64,000 nucleotides of DNA from Flavobacteriaceae bacterium (GTDB lineage Bacteria > Bacteroidota > Bacteroidia > Flavobacteriales > Flavobacteriaceae), in assembly GCA_028279515.1 (NCBI GenBank), contig JANQNQ010000003.1, forward strand, positions 124,001 through 188,000, read 5' to 3'. Below are positions 24,809-35,200 of this stretch, one piece after another (position 1 is the first letter of the stretch; every line of letters begins with the position of its first letter). The translations under genes and the position numbers were made by a program. The notes below the pieces were generated by a model, which saw only the letters and a program-made list of their open reading frames with translations, was not told the origin of the DNA and made no database searches.

Positions 24809-25963
24809 ATGACCGTAGAAGACATCCTTAAAAAATTAGTAGCATTTCCTGTACTTGGAGGAGAAAGCAATTTAGCCATCATTCATTGGATCAAAGAATA
24901 TGTTGAATCCTTCGGGGTCGAGGCAAATCTATTGTACAATGACCAAAAAGACAAGGCTTCTCTGCACTGTAGAATTGGCCCGGAAATGGACGATGGAGTC
25001 ATTCTTTCTGGTCATACAGATGTAGTACCTGTTGAAGGACAAGAATGGAATACGGGTCCGTTTGTACTCACGGATAAAGGTGATGGAAAACTATACGGAA
25101 GAGGCTCTTGCGATATGAAAGGATTCATTGCTTGTTGCTTAGCAGCACTGCCAGAAATGGTCAAGGCTGATCTAAAAAGACCCATATATTTTGCCTTTTC
25201 CTATGATGAAGAAATCGGTTGCTTGGCAGGGCCTGAATTGGCCCGAACCTTTAACACGTATTATACAGAAACGCCTGTCTACGCCATCATTGGCGAGCCT
25301 TCTATGATGGAGCCCATTGTTGGGCAGAAAGGAATTTATATTCTAGAAACTTACGTAAACGGTTCTGCAGGGCATAGCAGCCGTATCAAACAGGAGGTAA
25401 GTGCTATCCATGAATCCATGCGTTTGATTCTTTGGTTGGAAAATAAGATGAATCAATTAATTTCTGATCAACGATTAGACGATCGCTTTCAACCTCCGCA
25501 TTCCACGATTCATATCGGAATGGTTCATGGAGGAATTGCCCCGAACGTAATTGCCGACAAAGCACAATTTTATTGGGACCTACGTACCATTCCAATGGAT
25601 AATGTGGAAACTATTGTATCAGAGTTTGAAGCATTTTGCAGAAAGAGGGAAGAAGAATTGCAAAGAGCTTTTCCTGGCTTTTCCATTAAAACGATTGAAA
25701 ATCATCCGCCAGTTCCACATTTAGATACCAAGGTAGAGGCTGACGTGGTAGATTTTATTAAGAAAATATCCGGTAACTCAAAACTAAACACAGTAGCATA
25801 TGCTTCTGAAGTGGGGCAATTTGCCAACGAAGGTTTTCAATCGGTTATCTGCGGCCCAGGATCTATTGCACAGGCACACCGTCCCAATGAGTTTATTGCG
25901 AAGGAGCAATTAGAAAAAGGAGTGGCCATGCTTCAAAAACTCATTCATGAGTTATCCAAATAG
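24809..25963 (+). CDS. argE: M20-family acetylornithine deacetylase-like enzyme
   Basis: This 384-residue zinc hydrolase has the metal-site motifs of the ArgE/DapE/CPG2 family: SGHTDVVPVEGQEW, GRGSCDMKGF, YDEEIGCLAG and IIGEPSMMEP, plus the C-terminal GPGSIAQAHRPNEF. ArgE removes acetyl groups from N-acetylornithine, though family members also deacylate other N-acyl amino acids. The ATG directly follows the transporter stop (TAAATG) and no arginine-biosynthesis genes are near. A catabolic role on imported acyl-amino acids is therefore at least as likely as arginine synthesis; the symbol is by family only. Confidence 0.85.
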   Translation: MTVEDILKKLVAFPVLGGESNLAIIHWIKEYVESFGVEANLLYNDQKDKASLHCRIGPEMDDGVILSGHTDVVPVEGQEWNTGPFVLTDKGDGKLYGRGSCDMKGFIACCLAALPEMVKADLKRPIYFAFSYDEEIGCLAGPELARTFNTYYTETPVYAIIGEPSMMEPIVGQKGIYILETYVNGSAGHSSRIKQEVSAIHESMRLILWLENKMNQLISDQRLDDRFQPPHSTIHIGMVHGGIAPNVIADKAQFYWDLRTIPMDNVETIVSEFEAFCRKREEELQRAFPGFSIKTIENHPPVPHLDTKVEADVVDFIKKISGNSKLNTVAYASEVGQFANEGFQSVICGPGSIAQAHRPNEFIAKEQLEKGVAMLQKLIHELSK

Positions 25964-26095
25964 ATAAGACACAGGAGGGCAGTAAAACCCCATTTACAGC
26001 GATACAAACGTCTTCGCCTAAAAAATAATCGCGAGTTATTTGTCATATTTACAAACTCTCTGTCACTAATAGTAGTAGAGAGAAGAAAATACTAT

Positions 26096-26602
26096 ATGCA
26101 AAATCAACCAAACCAACCTTTTGAACAACTTATCGAAGCCAATAAAGGCAAGATATATAGGATCTGCAGAATTTACGCAGTAAACCCTATAGAACCCGAG
26201 GACCTGTTTCAAGAAGTCGTCTTTCAAATCTGGAAATCGTACGGATCATTTAAAGGAAAATCAAGTGCAAGCACTTGGATCTATAGGATCGCCCTGAATG
26301 TCTGTATTAGAGCTAAAGAAAAGCTCACTAAGAAAAATGAAAAAACACTACGATTGAATGCAATTCAATATGCATCAGAAGAAACGACCGTCGAAGCTTT
26401 TGATGACCGAAAGTATAGAGCCTTGCGAAGTTGTATTTCAACCCTAAAGGAGATTGACAAGTCCATTGTTATTCTTTCACTGGAAGGCCTTCCATATAAA
26501 GAAATAGCAAAAGTCACCGGATTATCAGAAAATCACATAGCAGTAAAGATGAAACGGATCAGGAAAGCACTGCTAGATTGTATAACATCAAAAACAAAAT
26601 AA
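26096..26602 (+). CDS. ECF-type RNA polymerase sigma factor
   Basis: This 168-residue protein has region 2 (FEQLIEANKGKIYRICRIY, then EPEDLFQEVVFQIWKSY, with the ASTWIYRIALNVCI segment) and region 4 (ALRSCISTLKEIDKSIVIL, then YKEIAKVTGLSENHIAVKMKR helix-turn-helix). This is the usual length and order for sigma-70 family group 4. The next gene starts one base after its stop, so that protein is probably its regulator or partner. The target promoters are unknown. Confidence 0.9.
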   Translation: MQNQPNQPFEQLIEANKGKIYRICRIYAVNPIEPEDLFQEVVFQIWKSYGSFKGKSSASTWIYRIALNVCIRAKEKLTKKNEKTLRLNAIQYASEETTVEAFDDRKYRALRSCISTLKEIDKSIVILSLEGLPYKEIAKVTGLSENHIAVKMKRIRKALLDCITSKTK

Positions 26603-26603
26603 C

Positions 26604-26933
26604 ATGAATACTAAAGAACAAGAAGAAGCTTGGAACGATATAAAAAGAATGTGGAATACATCATCGCATGGCAAAGAGATAAACATTGCAATGTCCAAGC
26701 TCATTGCTGAATTCAAAGGCATGACCAGTCAGTTTGAGATTGATGCCGTTAAAGTGGATCTAGAGCTCATTAAGAGTTCCATTAGTCATGAGTTAGATGC
26801 CATCAAAAGGGATATGGCAACTATTGAAGATTCTCTAACCCAATTAGAAAAAGATGCCATTGTATTGGACCTTCCTTTTTTTATAAGAAAGTTCAAAAAC
26901 TTCTTTCGAAGAAATAAAGATAAAAAAGAGTAA
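26604..26933 (+). CDS. Cytosolic helical partner of the ECF sigma factor
   Basis: This 109-residue, mostly alpha-helical protein has amphipathic repeats (FEIDAVKVDLELIKSSISHE and DAIKRDMATIEDSLTQLEKD) and a basic tail (KFKNFFRRNKDKKE). It has no transmembrane helix and no zinc motif, so it is not a classical membrane anti-sigma factor. One base separates it from the sigma gene, so it is surely co-transcribed and translated with it. A sigma-modulating role is inferred from this position only. Confidence 0.7.
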   Translation: MNTKEQEEAWNDIKRMWNTSSHGKEINIAMSKLIAEFKGMTSQFEIDAVKVDLELIKSSISHELDAIKRDMATIEDSLTQLEKDAIVLDLPFFIRKFKNFFRRNKDKKE

Positions 26934-27066
26934 AATCCATCAACCAATCAAATAGGCCTAGGCCAAGGCTTCGGACTATAAAAAAAACGAACAGTTATGA
27001 TCACCATTATTAAACTCGTTATTACTATTTCGATGATTTATGTATGTTGTCTTTAGTTGAAAATCA

Positions 27067-27939
27067 CTAAAACTTCCATGCAACAATCCTACTTTGTTTA
27101 TTGCCCTGTTCCATCGTGATTGTTTTACGAACGACCTTTAACTTGTCTAATTGCTTGTAAATAGCTGGAAGGTTTTCTTTTTTGGAAACAAGTGTCGTAA
27201 ACCATCCCACGTTGGTTTTAAAAGCGACACTTTGTTTTATCATGCGTTTGATAAAGAGAGATTCTCCACCATTACACCAAAGTTCATTGGCTTGTCCGCC
27301 GAAATTTAGTATCATTTCTTCTTTTGTCAATTTCCTTGTTTGGCCTTCAAGGTTTCGAAGTTTTCGCAAGGTGCCTTTTATGGCTTCTTCTTCCGAAGCA
27401 TGAAAAGGAGGATTGCACATGGTAAAATGAAAATATTCACCCTCTAATAGCACACCTTTAAAGATGTTAGCATTGTCAGGTTGATGACGGATTTCGATCG
27501 CTTCTTTTAGCCCTTCTGTGGCGTTTACATTTTCCTGGGCAGAAGCAATCGCCCTTTGACCAATGTCTGCGCCGACCATATTCCATTGATAGATTCGGTT
27601 GGCAAGGATGGGATAAATACAGTTGGCACCTGTACCAATATCTAGCCCTCTTATGTTTGTTTGTATCCCGTCATTAGCGAGCAAATCTTTTAGATAATGA
27701 ATATAATCGGCTCTTCCCGGGATAGGAGGGCAGAGATAGTGTTCAGGAATATTCCAATCAGTAAGGCCGTAATGATGTTTTAACAGGGCTTTGTTAAGAT
27801 TCAAGACGGCAGCACTATCTGCAAAATCAATGGTATCGACACCCGCTTTGCCCAAATACACATATTCGGACAGGGGAGGATGCGCCTTTACCAAAGCGGT
27901 AAAATCATAAGGCGATTTGTGCAGATTGGAAGAGTGCAA
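27067..27939 (-). CDS. rlmF: 23S rRNA (adenine(1618)-N6)-methyltransferase
   Basis: This 290-residue protein has the RlmF N-terminus (HKSPYDFTALVKAHPPLSEY), the SAM-binding motif RGLDIGTGANCIYPIL and the catalytic N6-adenine motif NPPFHASEEEA, followed by GGESLFIKRMI. It methylates A1618 (E. coli numbering) of 23S rRNA. Its start lies 11 bases after the end of the LamG lipoprotein gene on the same strand. Housekeeping function and normal composition suggest this is chromosomal core flanking the accessory region. Confidence 0.93.
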   Translation of the reverse strand: MHSSNLHKSPYDFTALVKAHPPLSEYVYLGKAGVDTIDFADSAAVLNLNKALLKHHYGLTDWNIPEHYLCPPIPGRADYIHYLKDLLANDGIQTNIRGLDIGTGANCIYPILANRIYQWNMVGADIGQRAIASAQENVNATEGLKEAIEIRHQPDNANIFKGVLLEGEYFHFTMCNPPFHASEEEAIKGTLRKLRNLEGQTRKLTKEEMILNFGGQANELWCNGGESLFIKRMIKQSVAFKTNVGWFTTLVSKKENLPAIYKQLDKLKVVRKTITMEQGNKQSRIVAWKF

Positions 27940-27950
27940 AAACTATAGTT

Positions 27951-28856
27951 TTATTGCAAAAGCGTATGCACGCCTTTCTCGAGTCCGTAGAGTTTCTTGA
28001 TCTCAGCGTCCGTTAATGCGCGGTTGAAAATAGACAGCTCGTCCATACCTCCGATATAGCCAAGCCCCAGATAAATGTTAGATAGGGGATAATCCCAAGT
28101 AAAGGGCGTGTCTATGTTGCTACGTGTACCTTTATGCTCGCCATTCATGTATAGGGAAGCTTCTCCATTTTCGGTATTGAGTCCAGAGAAGTTGATTACA
28201 ATATGGGTCCAGCTATCACTAGCAAACGGCGGATTTTTAACACCTGTAAGACGTGCATTAAAAATGGGGTTTTCATTGTCAGGACCTTCAGGGTTAGGGT
28301 TCCAAACGTCGCGATCACCAATAACACCCAATCTAAAATCACGCGGGTTCTCCTTAGTAAAATCTACCCAAATACCGGCATCGTTATAGCCAACATCGGT
28401 GATTTGTATGGGATCACAGTAACCCGGTTCTAAGTCCGTCTCTGGGTCTAACTGCAACCAAAAAGAAATGGAAGCACTCCAACTCTCGGTATTATACACG
28501 ATGTTCTTTTCGCTCGGATAGTAAATATAGCCCGGGCTGCGCTCGGTGAACACGAGTCCTGCACCGTATTTCCCTTTACCATCTTCTCTGCGAATATCCG
28601 GTTTGTGCAAGCCTACTTGCGCCGAATCTCTGGCTTGTCTGTTGGGCACGGTATACATGCGTCCGTCACCTAGTGCAAAATCAGCGTCTACCGAACCATC
28701 GAAGGAAGCATAGAAGGTTAACGCCTCTTTTAAGATTGAATGGGTCGTGTCTGTGGTTGGAACTTCTTCCGTTTTTTCCTTTTGCTTACAGGAATACAAT
28801 ACTGCAAAAGATAAGACAATAAATAGGATAGAAGGTTTTTGGAATAGGTTGCGCAT
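27951..28856 (-). CDS. LamG/concanavalin-A-like domain lipoprotein
   Basis: This 301-residue lipoprotein has lipobox VLYSC near residue 23, a Glu/Thr-rich linker, and a LamG-type jelly-roll domain (about 50-295). Signature segments are SASISFWLQLDPETD, DSWTHIVINFSGLNTENGEA and GGMDELSIFNRALTDAEIKKLYG. Such domains bind carbohydrates or act as modules of hydrolases; no catalytic domain is attached. It is probably at the outer membrane or cell surface. It may share a transcript with rlmF. Confidence 0.82.
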   Translation of the reverse strand: MRNLFQKPSILFIVLSFAVLYSCKQKEKTEEVPTTDTTHSILKEALTFYASFDGSVDADFALGDGRMYTVPNRQARDSAQVGLHKPDIRREDGKGKYGAGLVFTERSPGYIYYPSEKNIVYNTESWSASISFWLQLDPETDLEPGYCDPIQITDVGYNDAGIWVDFTKENPRDFRLGVIGDRDVWNPNPEGPDNENPIFNARLTGVKNPPFASDSWTHIVINFSGLNTENGEASLYMNGEHKGTRSNIDTPFTWDYPLSNIYLGLGYIGGMDELSIFNRALTDAEIKKLYGLEKGVHTLLQ

Positions 28857-29213
28857 GATAGATTAAGATTTCGTTTGAAGGAATAAAGATAGTGATAAAG
28901 CAAGATATCCGTTTTTAGTTTTCAAAAAAGGGAATGGAATACTCTTTTCCATATCAACGGAACCGTGTTTGTTTCAGGCTAGACTAGGAGAGAAGAGGGA
29001 TGTCTATGAACGAGTTAAAACTTTTTTCTTCAATAAAAACTGTGAACAAGATTAAAACTCCAATAAACACGTAAAATTTTTGAGGTTTAAACGTAATAGT
29101 TTTCTAAACGCAAGTTCTATATTTAATTACTCCAAAGTGCTGATTTCCTACAACTTACTTTCAGAAAACCATTTAACGGCTATGTTTTACAATTAGTGTT
29201 AATCACATATTTA
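28857..29213. repeat. Intergenic region with a diverged copy of the module-spacer repeat
   Basis: AATGGAATACTCTTTT at 28933-28948 is identical to the core of the repeats at 46904-47051 and 48112-48193, and the preceding AAAAA run also matches. Downstream similarity is weak (AGAGAAGAGGGATGT at about 28989). It lies at the boundary between the LamG/rlmF block and the CHAT operon. I see no gene and no clear promoter in the remaining 300 bases. Confidence 0.5.
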
Positions 29214-32200
29214 ATGTATCAAAGCGCTATGACCAAGAAAGCAAAAATATACGGGCAAGACATTAAGGACATACGAGAACTGAAATACACAATACCAGCA
29301 TCATTGGAATCAGACTTCGAATTGGTGAAATGTATTGAAGTATCTTCCATGCGGTCAAAGAATCAGCCTGTTGAATTCGAGTTTAAAGACAATGACCTAT
29401 TGGCCTTGCGTTTTACCGATGATACCGAATGGATTGGTCACCCGGTAGATATTCAGGAAATCTACGATGAGAAAACCTTAAAAAGACATACTAGGTCTGA
29501 ACACGAGTATGTGTTTGAATCACAGATATCGACGGCACAAGATTCACGGGGATTTATAAAAAATGTGGTGGTCAAGGTATTCAGCGTGTTCAGACCAAAA
29601 AAGCTTGGCAAAGTGTCCATGGAAGCTTTAGGGCTTGCTTATGATAAAAAGGTTCAGCCAAATCCTGGGCTATATTGGTTTGATGCAGAATTCAATGGAA
29701 AACCCGTATACGAGGGTCAAATTGCTCCAGGTCATTATTTGTTGTTGTTACATGGAACCTTATCAACTACTGTTGATGCCTTTGGGGACTTAAACCAAAA
29801 TAACGACGCTTGGCGAAAGATTATGGGAAAATACGGTAATAATGTCATATCACTAGAACATTACACCTTATCGGAAAGTCCTTTGAAGAATGCATTGGAT
29901 TTCTTGGAGGGTTGCCCAAAAGATTGTACTATCGATATCCTGAGCCACTCCCGAGGTGGTTTGGTAGCAGATATTCTCGCAAAATGTGATTTCAGAAACG
30001 ATGTTGTTGGTTTTAGCAATAATGAATTGAGAATACTTAAATCAAAGGACAAATCCCTATACAAGTTAATGTTGGCCATTAACAAAGCGGCACAGCGAAG
30101 ACATATCAAAATCGATAGGGTTGTTCGTGTGGCGTCACCGGCAAGTGGTACAACGATATTGTCGAGACGGGTCGATCATTTCTTTAATTTACTATTAAAT
30201 GCGGTGTCTTTAGCATTTGGGATACGGAATCCACTCTATGATATTGTCAAATCGTTTCTCTTGGAACTTATTAGTCAAAAGGAAGATTCTGAGATCTTAC
30301 CTGGATTGAATAGCATGATGCCTGAATCCCATTTTCAGAAAATGATGAATGCGTCGGATACTTTTGTTGAAAGTAACCTTTATACGATTTCTGGAGATGC
30401 CGAAATTGGTGGTGTCAACTTTGACTCATTGAAGGTGATTCTTGCCAATCTCTTTTATAGAACAGCAAATGACCTAGTGGTCGATACTAACCGTATGGTT
30501 CATGGCATTAGACGCACGGGAGGTGTTAATAAGTATTTATCGCAGGGCGGTAAGACCAATCATTTTAGATATTTCACTAACAGTGATTCATGTGATGCAA
30601 TTCTGCAGGCTCTTTATGCAACATCCAATAATCCAGCCTCTAGCTTCGATAAGCATGTATATACTGAAGGCGAAAGAGGTGTATTATTGGCTCCACTGTC
30701 TTTGCAAGGTATAAGTTTTAAACCTGATAAAATAACAAGGGATGTAATTATTGTCATCCCAGGTATAATGGGATCCTCTTTAGCAACAGATGGAGAAGAA
30801 CAATGGGTTGATATGCCCGAGTTGAATAAAGGGGCTATCGTCAAGAATTTGAGCATTAGTGAAAATAATGTAGAACCTACAGGGGTTATCAAGAAGTTTT
30901 ATAAGGACATAGGTGATTATTTTTCGAACAAGTACGACGTCATTTCCTTGGAGTTTGACTGGAGAAAGTCCTTAAAAGATGCTGCCATTACTTTAAAGGG
31001 TCAATTGGAAAGCATCATGAATGACCATGTCGATGCAACTATCCATATTGTGGCTCATTCCATGGGAGGTTTAGTTGTACGACAGTGCATGATGGATTTC
31101 AATTTCACATGGAAGGAATTTACCAAAAACAAAAATAACAAGTTTGTTATGCTTGGTACTCCGTGGCTTGGTTCTTATCTTATCATGGAAGTCCTTACAG
31201 GCCATAGCAGACGTGTGAAACAATTAGCTGCTATCGATTTTAGGCATGATAGGGGGCAACTTCTGGACATTTTTTGGAAATACCCAGGTGTTTTCGAACT
31301 ACTCCCAATAGACGAGGATTCGGAACGTGATTTTGGCGACGCTAAATTTTGGGAGAATCTGGATGAGGTTGCCAACTTAAAACACATGCCTTCACTTGAT
31401 GACAAAACCAATTCCTTAAAGCATTTCAAAAAATATCGCAGGAAGGTGTTGGACTTTTTAAATACGTTAAATAAGGACGATTTCAAAAATATCTACTATA
31501 TATGCGGCAAAGCGGATGAAACTGTATTCGATTATAAGCTTAAGAGTCGATTTTTGTCCCACTATAAAAAACTAGTTTATACAGCAACATCCAATGGTGA
31601 CGGGAGTGTCACTTGGAAGACAGGAATTCCTGAACAATTGAAATCTGAAAACCTAAAGGAAAATCTATATTACTCAACTACAACTCACGGTGAATTAGCC
31701 AATGAAGAATACATTTTTGAGGCGATTTCGGAAATCCTAAAAGATGGTAAGACTGGTAAACTGAGTACGCGACCTCCCGCGGCCAGAAGTGGAGAGGTCA
31801 TTTCTGAAAAGTATGAATATTCTGAACCACTCTACGATTCTAATGCCGTTGTCAAGGCGATTTTTGATGTAGGTCAACCAAAAGATAATAATACGGAAAC
31901 TGTAAATGTATCCGTAATTAACGGTGATCTTAAATGGTCATCGTACCCAGTTATGGTTGGGCATTTTTTTATGGATTTAATCATAAGTGCTGAGAAAGCT
32001 CTGGACGGATATCTTGATGGCCGATTATCACAGCGTCTCAATATTGGCTACTACCCGGGTAAGATTGGTGAGAGCGAAGTGTTCTTTAATCTAAAAACAC
32101 AACCCAGAGGGGCTATCGTCTGTGGTTTAGGAACTCCGGAAACATTAACACCATTTTTATTGTCGAAAACCGTAGATCTTGCAGTGAGAAAATATGCCAT

Positions 32201-35200
32201 GTTCATGCGAGACAACTATACCTTGTCAAGTGCCAAGGAATATGCCACTGGTATTTCCTTTATTTTGATGGGTATCGGATATGGAAAAATACCTATCGAA
32301 GATTCTTTGAAAGGTATTTTACTGGGTGTGACTAGGGCCAACAAATATATCAAGAATACCAATGAAGGTTTAAAATTAATTAAGGATATAGAAATCATTA
32401 ATTATTACGAATCCTTCGCCAGTGATGCCTATATAAGCCTGAGCAAGATGCTTAATTCGGATAATCGCATCCCAATTAAATTGAACAAGGGTATTATCCG
32501 TCGTGCTGGTGCAAAGAAGAAGCAACTTTTTGCAGAAGATGGTTACCCGCAATGGTACAATCTCCATATTGATAGTAGGATGGAAGTTGTTGATGAAGAA
32601 CACAATGTAGAGGAAGTTACAGGCTTTACCTACTATTCCTCAAGTGGATTGGCACGTACAAAAGAGGAGATGGTCGGTGTCGGTTTGCACAAGATTAATT
32701 ACTTGCTTGAAACGTATTCACTGGAATCCGTTTGGAATAGACGCATATCAAAGTCCTTGTTCGAAATGTTGGTGCCCAATGAGTTCAAAGATATTTTTAG
32801 GACTCAAAGTAATATGATCCTCAAACTGGATAAAGATGCAGCCGAACTTCCTTGGGAATTGTTTCATGACTCAAATATGGATGATACACCATCTGCTGTA
32901 AATTCGGGTTTCCTCCGTCAATTGGTGACCGGAGACAGTTCAAATTTTTCGAGGGTTGGGCTTAATAATCGTAACGCTTTAATCGTAGGTGATCCAGAAT
33001 ACAATCAAGAAGATTTATCGCCCTTGCATGGAGCGAAGATAGAAGCAGAGTGGGTAGCACAACATTTGACCAAATACGAATACAGGACCAACAGTCTTAT
33101 CAATGAGAATGCTTCAAACATCATGTTGGAGTTTTTTACTAATAAGTATAAGATTATGCATTTCGCAGGGCATGGCTTGTACGAACCCGAGAAAGGGAAT
33201 ATAGGAATTGCCATTGGCGATGGTATTTGCATCGATCCGGCTATGATAAATCAATTAGGATATGTACCAGAGTTTGTGTTCATTAATTGTTGTTATTCAG
33301 GGACCACCAATGCTGAAGATGATCGATATACTAGATCGCGTTATAAGCTCGCAGCCAATATCGGAACTCAACTTATAGAAATGGGCGTCAGGGCCATTAT
33401 TATTGCGGGTTGGGCCGTCAATGACGCAGCAGCTAAGACCTTTGCTGAAACCTTCTACAAAAGCATGTTCCAAGATTACGACTTTGGAAGCTCTGTGCAA
33501 AGAGCGCGTTTGGCCTGTTATCAGAACCATCCCAGAACAAGTACTTGGGGTGCATATCAATGCTACGGTAATCAATTTTATAGTTTCAACACCCGAAAAA
33601 ATCGTAGGAACAATGAGTATGAGTATGTCATCGCTTCCCAGGTACATACCGACTTAGATAACTTGCTTGTAGCCATCAGGGACCGCGAACACGACCCTAG
33701 AACCACGCTCCATAAGCTAGATGAATACCTAGGTCAAGCAGAGCGGGCCAATCTACTCGATGCCGTTGTACTAGAAAAGGAAGCCTTAATTTATGACGAA
33801 TTGGGTGAGTCTGAAATTGCGTTTCAAAAATTCAAGGAATTGTTCCTACATGCACATGGGAATTTCTCCATAGAAGCTTTGGAAAAATACTGCGTCATTA
33901 AGTCTGTTATGTTGGAGAAAGCCACCTTGGAGGTTGACCTACAGGAGATTCAAAACTTGGTTATGGTAGGCCGTAATCCAAGTCGATTGAATATTGTTGG
34001 AAATGCATATAAATTGGCATCCCAGCACGTGAATAGTAAAGATAAACCCCGTTATCTAAAAGATGCACTTGATTATTATCAAAAGTCACTGCATGTTTCA
34101 GAAGACAGATACAGTGGGGACTATCTCGATGCTTTAACAAACATCATTTTTATTGGGCATATACTCGAGAGCTTAGGTGAAGAACAGTTAATAGATCGTA
34201 TTCAAGGATTAAAAGCCTTTGAAAATGTAACTGATATTGATACCTATCTACAGGATTTCCATAAAGAGTTAACAGAATATGACAAGGTCAATCTTGATGT
34301 GTCCATACAAATAGGTATGGCAGAAACGGAATTTGCTTTAATGTTGCTCCAGGCTAATTTTAAAGACGCTATCGAAGTAGATATCATTGAACAGTTCAAG
34401 CATGTGTTTGGATTGATGTACAGTCCGAGATATATCCAATTAGAACTGGTGCAAATCAATTTTCTACGTCATTATTTAGACGAGAATCCTGTAGTCAGCA
34501 ATCAACTGAATAAAATTGAGCGTGAAATAAAGAAGCTTATTGAGCATACCTCTGAAGACATCAGCATTGCAAAAATCAACGAGGGTATTTTAGATTCCGC
34601 AGTCAACATTCAGGCTAAACCCAGCAACCAACAATTAGTCTCATCAACAGAAAAAAAACAAGGCGCCATGAAACTCAGTGAATTTATGGGGCAGTTCCAG
34701 TCGGGTCGATCTAGAGGAAACTCTGTCTCTTTTTATTCCAACAGAACGGCAGATCGTTTTCATAATTTTTTCAAGAACGAGCCCAAAACAGAAGCCAATC
34801 TCGCTACGGTATTATGGCATATCATTCAGCATTCTCCAGTTTATTCAAAATACCTAATTCGCCATACTGTCGGCAAGTTGGAGGATAAAATAGAACGTTT
34901 TATTATCAATGCCAATGGGTCCTATAACCTTTTGATTCTTGATCCTAATCATACATCTGACAAACCTGAGGTGATTTCTGTGAAACTAACAAAAAAGCAA
35001 GCAGCAGAATGCTATTTGGCCTGGAAGACCAATACCCAATTAAGTCTAAAGCGAGGTCGTATAAGAAACCGAATAACCATGGATAATTATTCCAGATTAT
35101 CCAATGCTGTAGAAGACGACTTTGCCTATGACGTCTTAAAGAACAACGATTTCCATATTGTAATTATTGGAGACCAGATCAAGGAGTTCACCTTGGGGCA

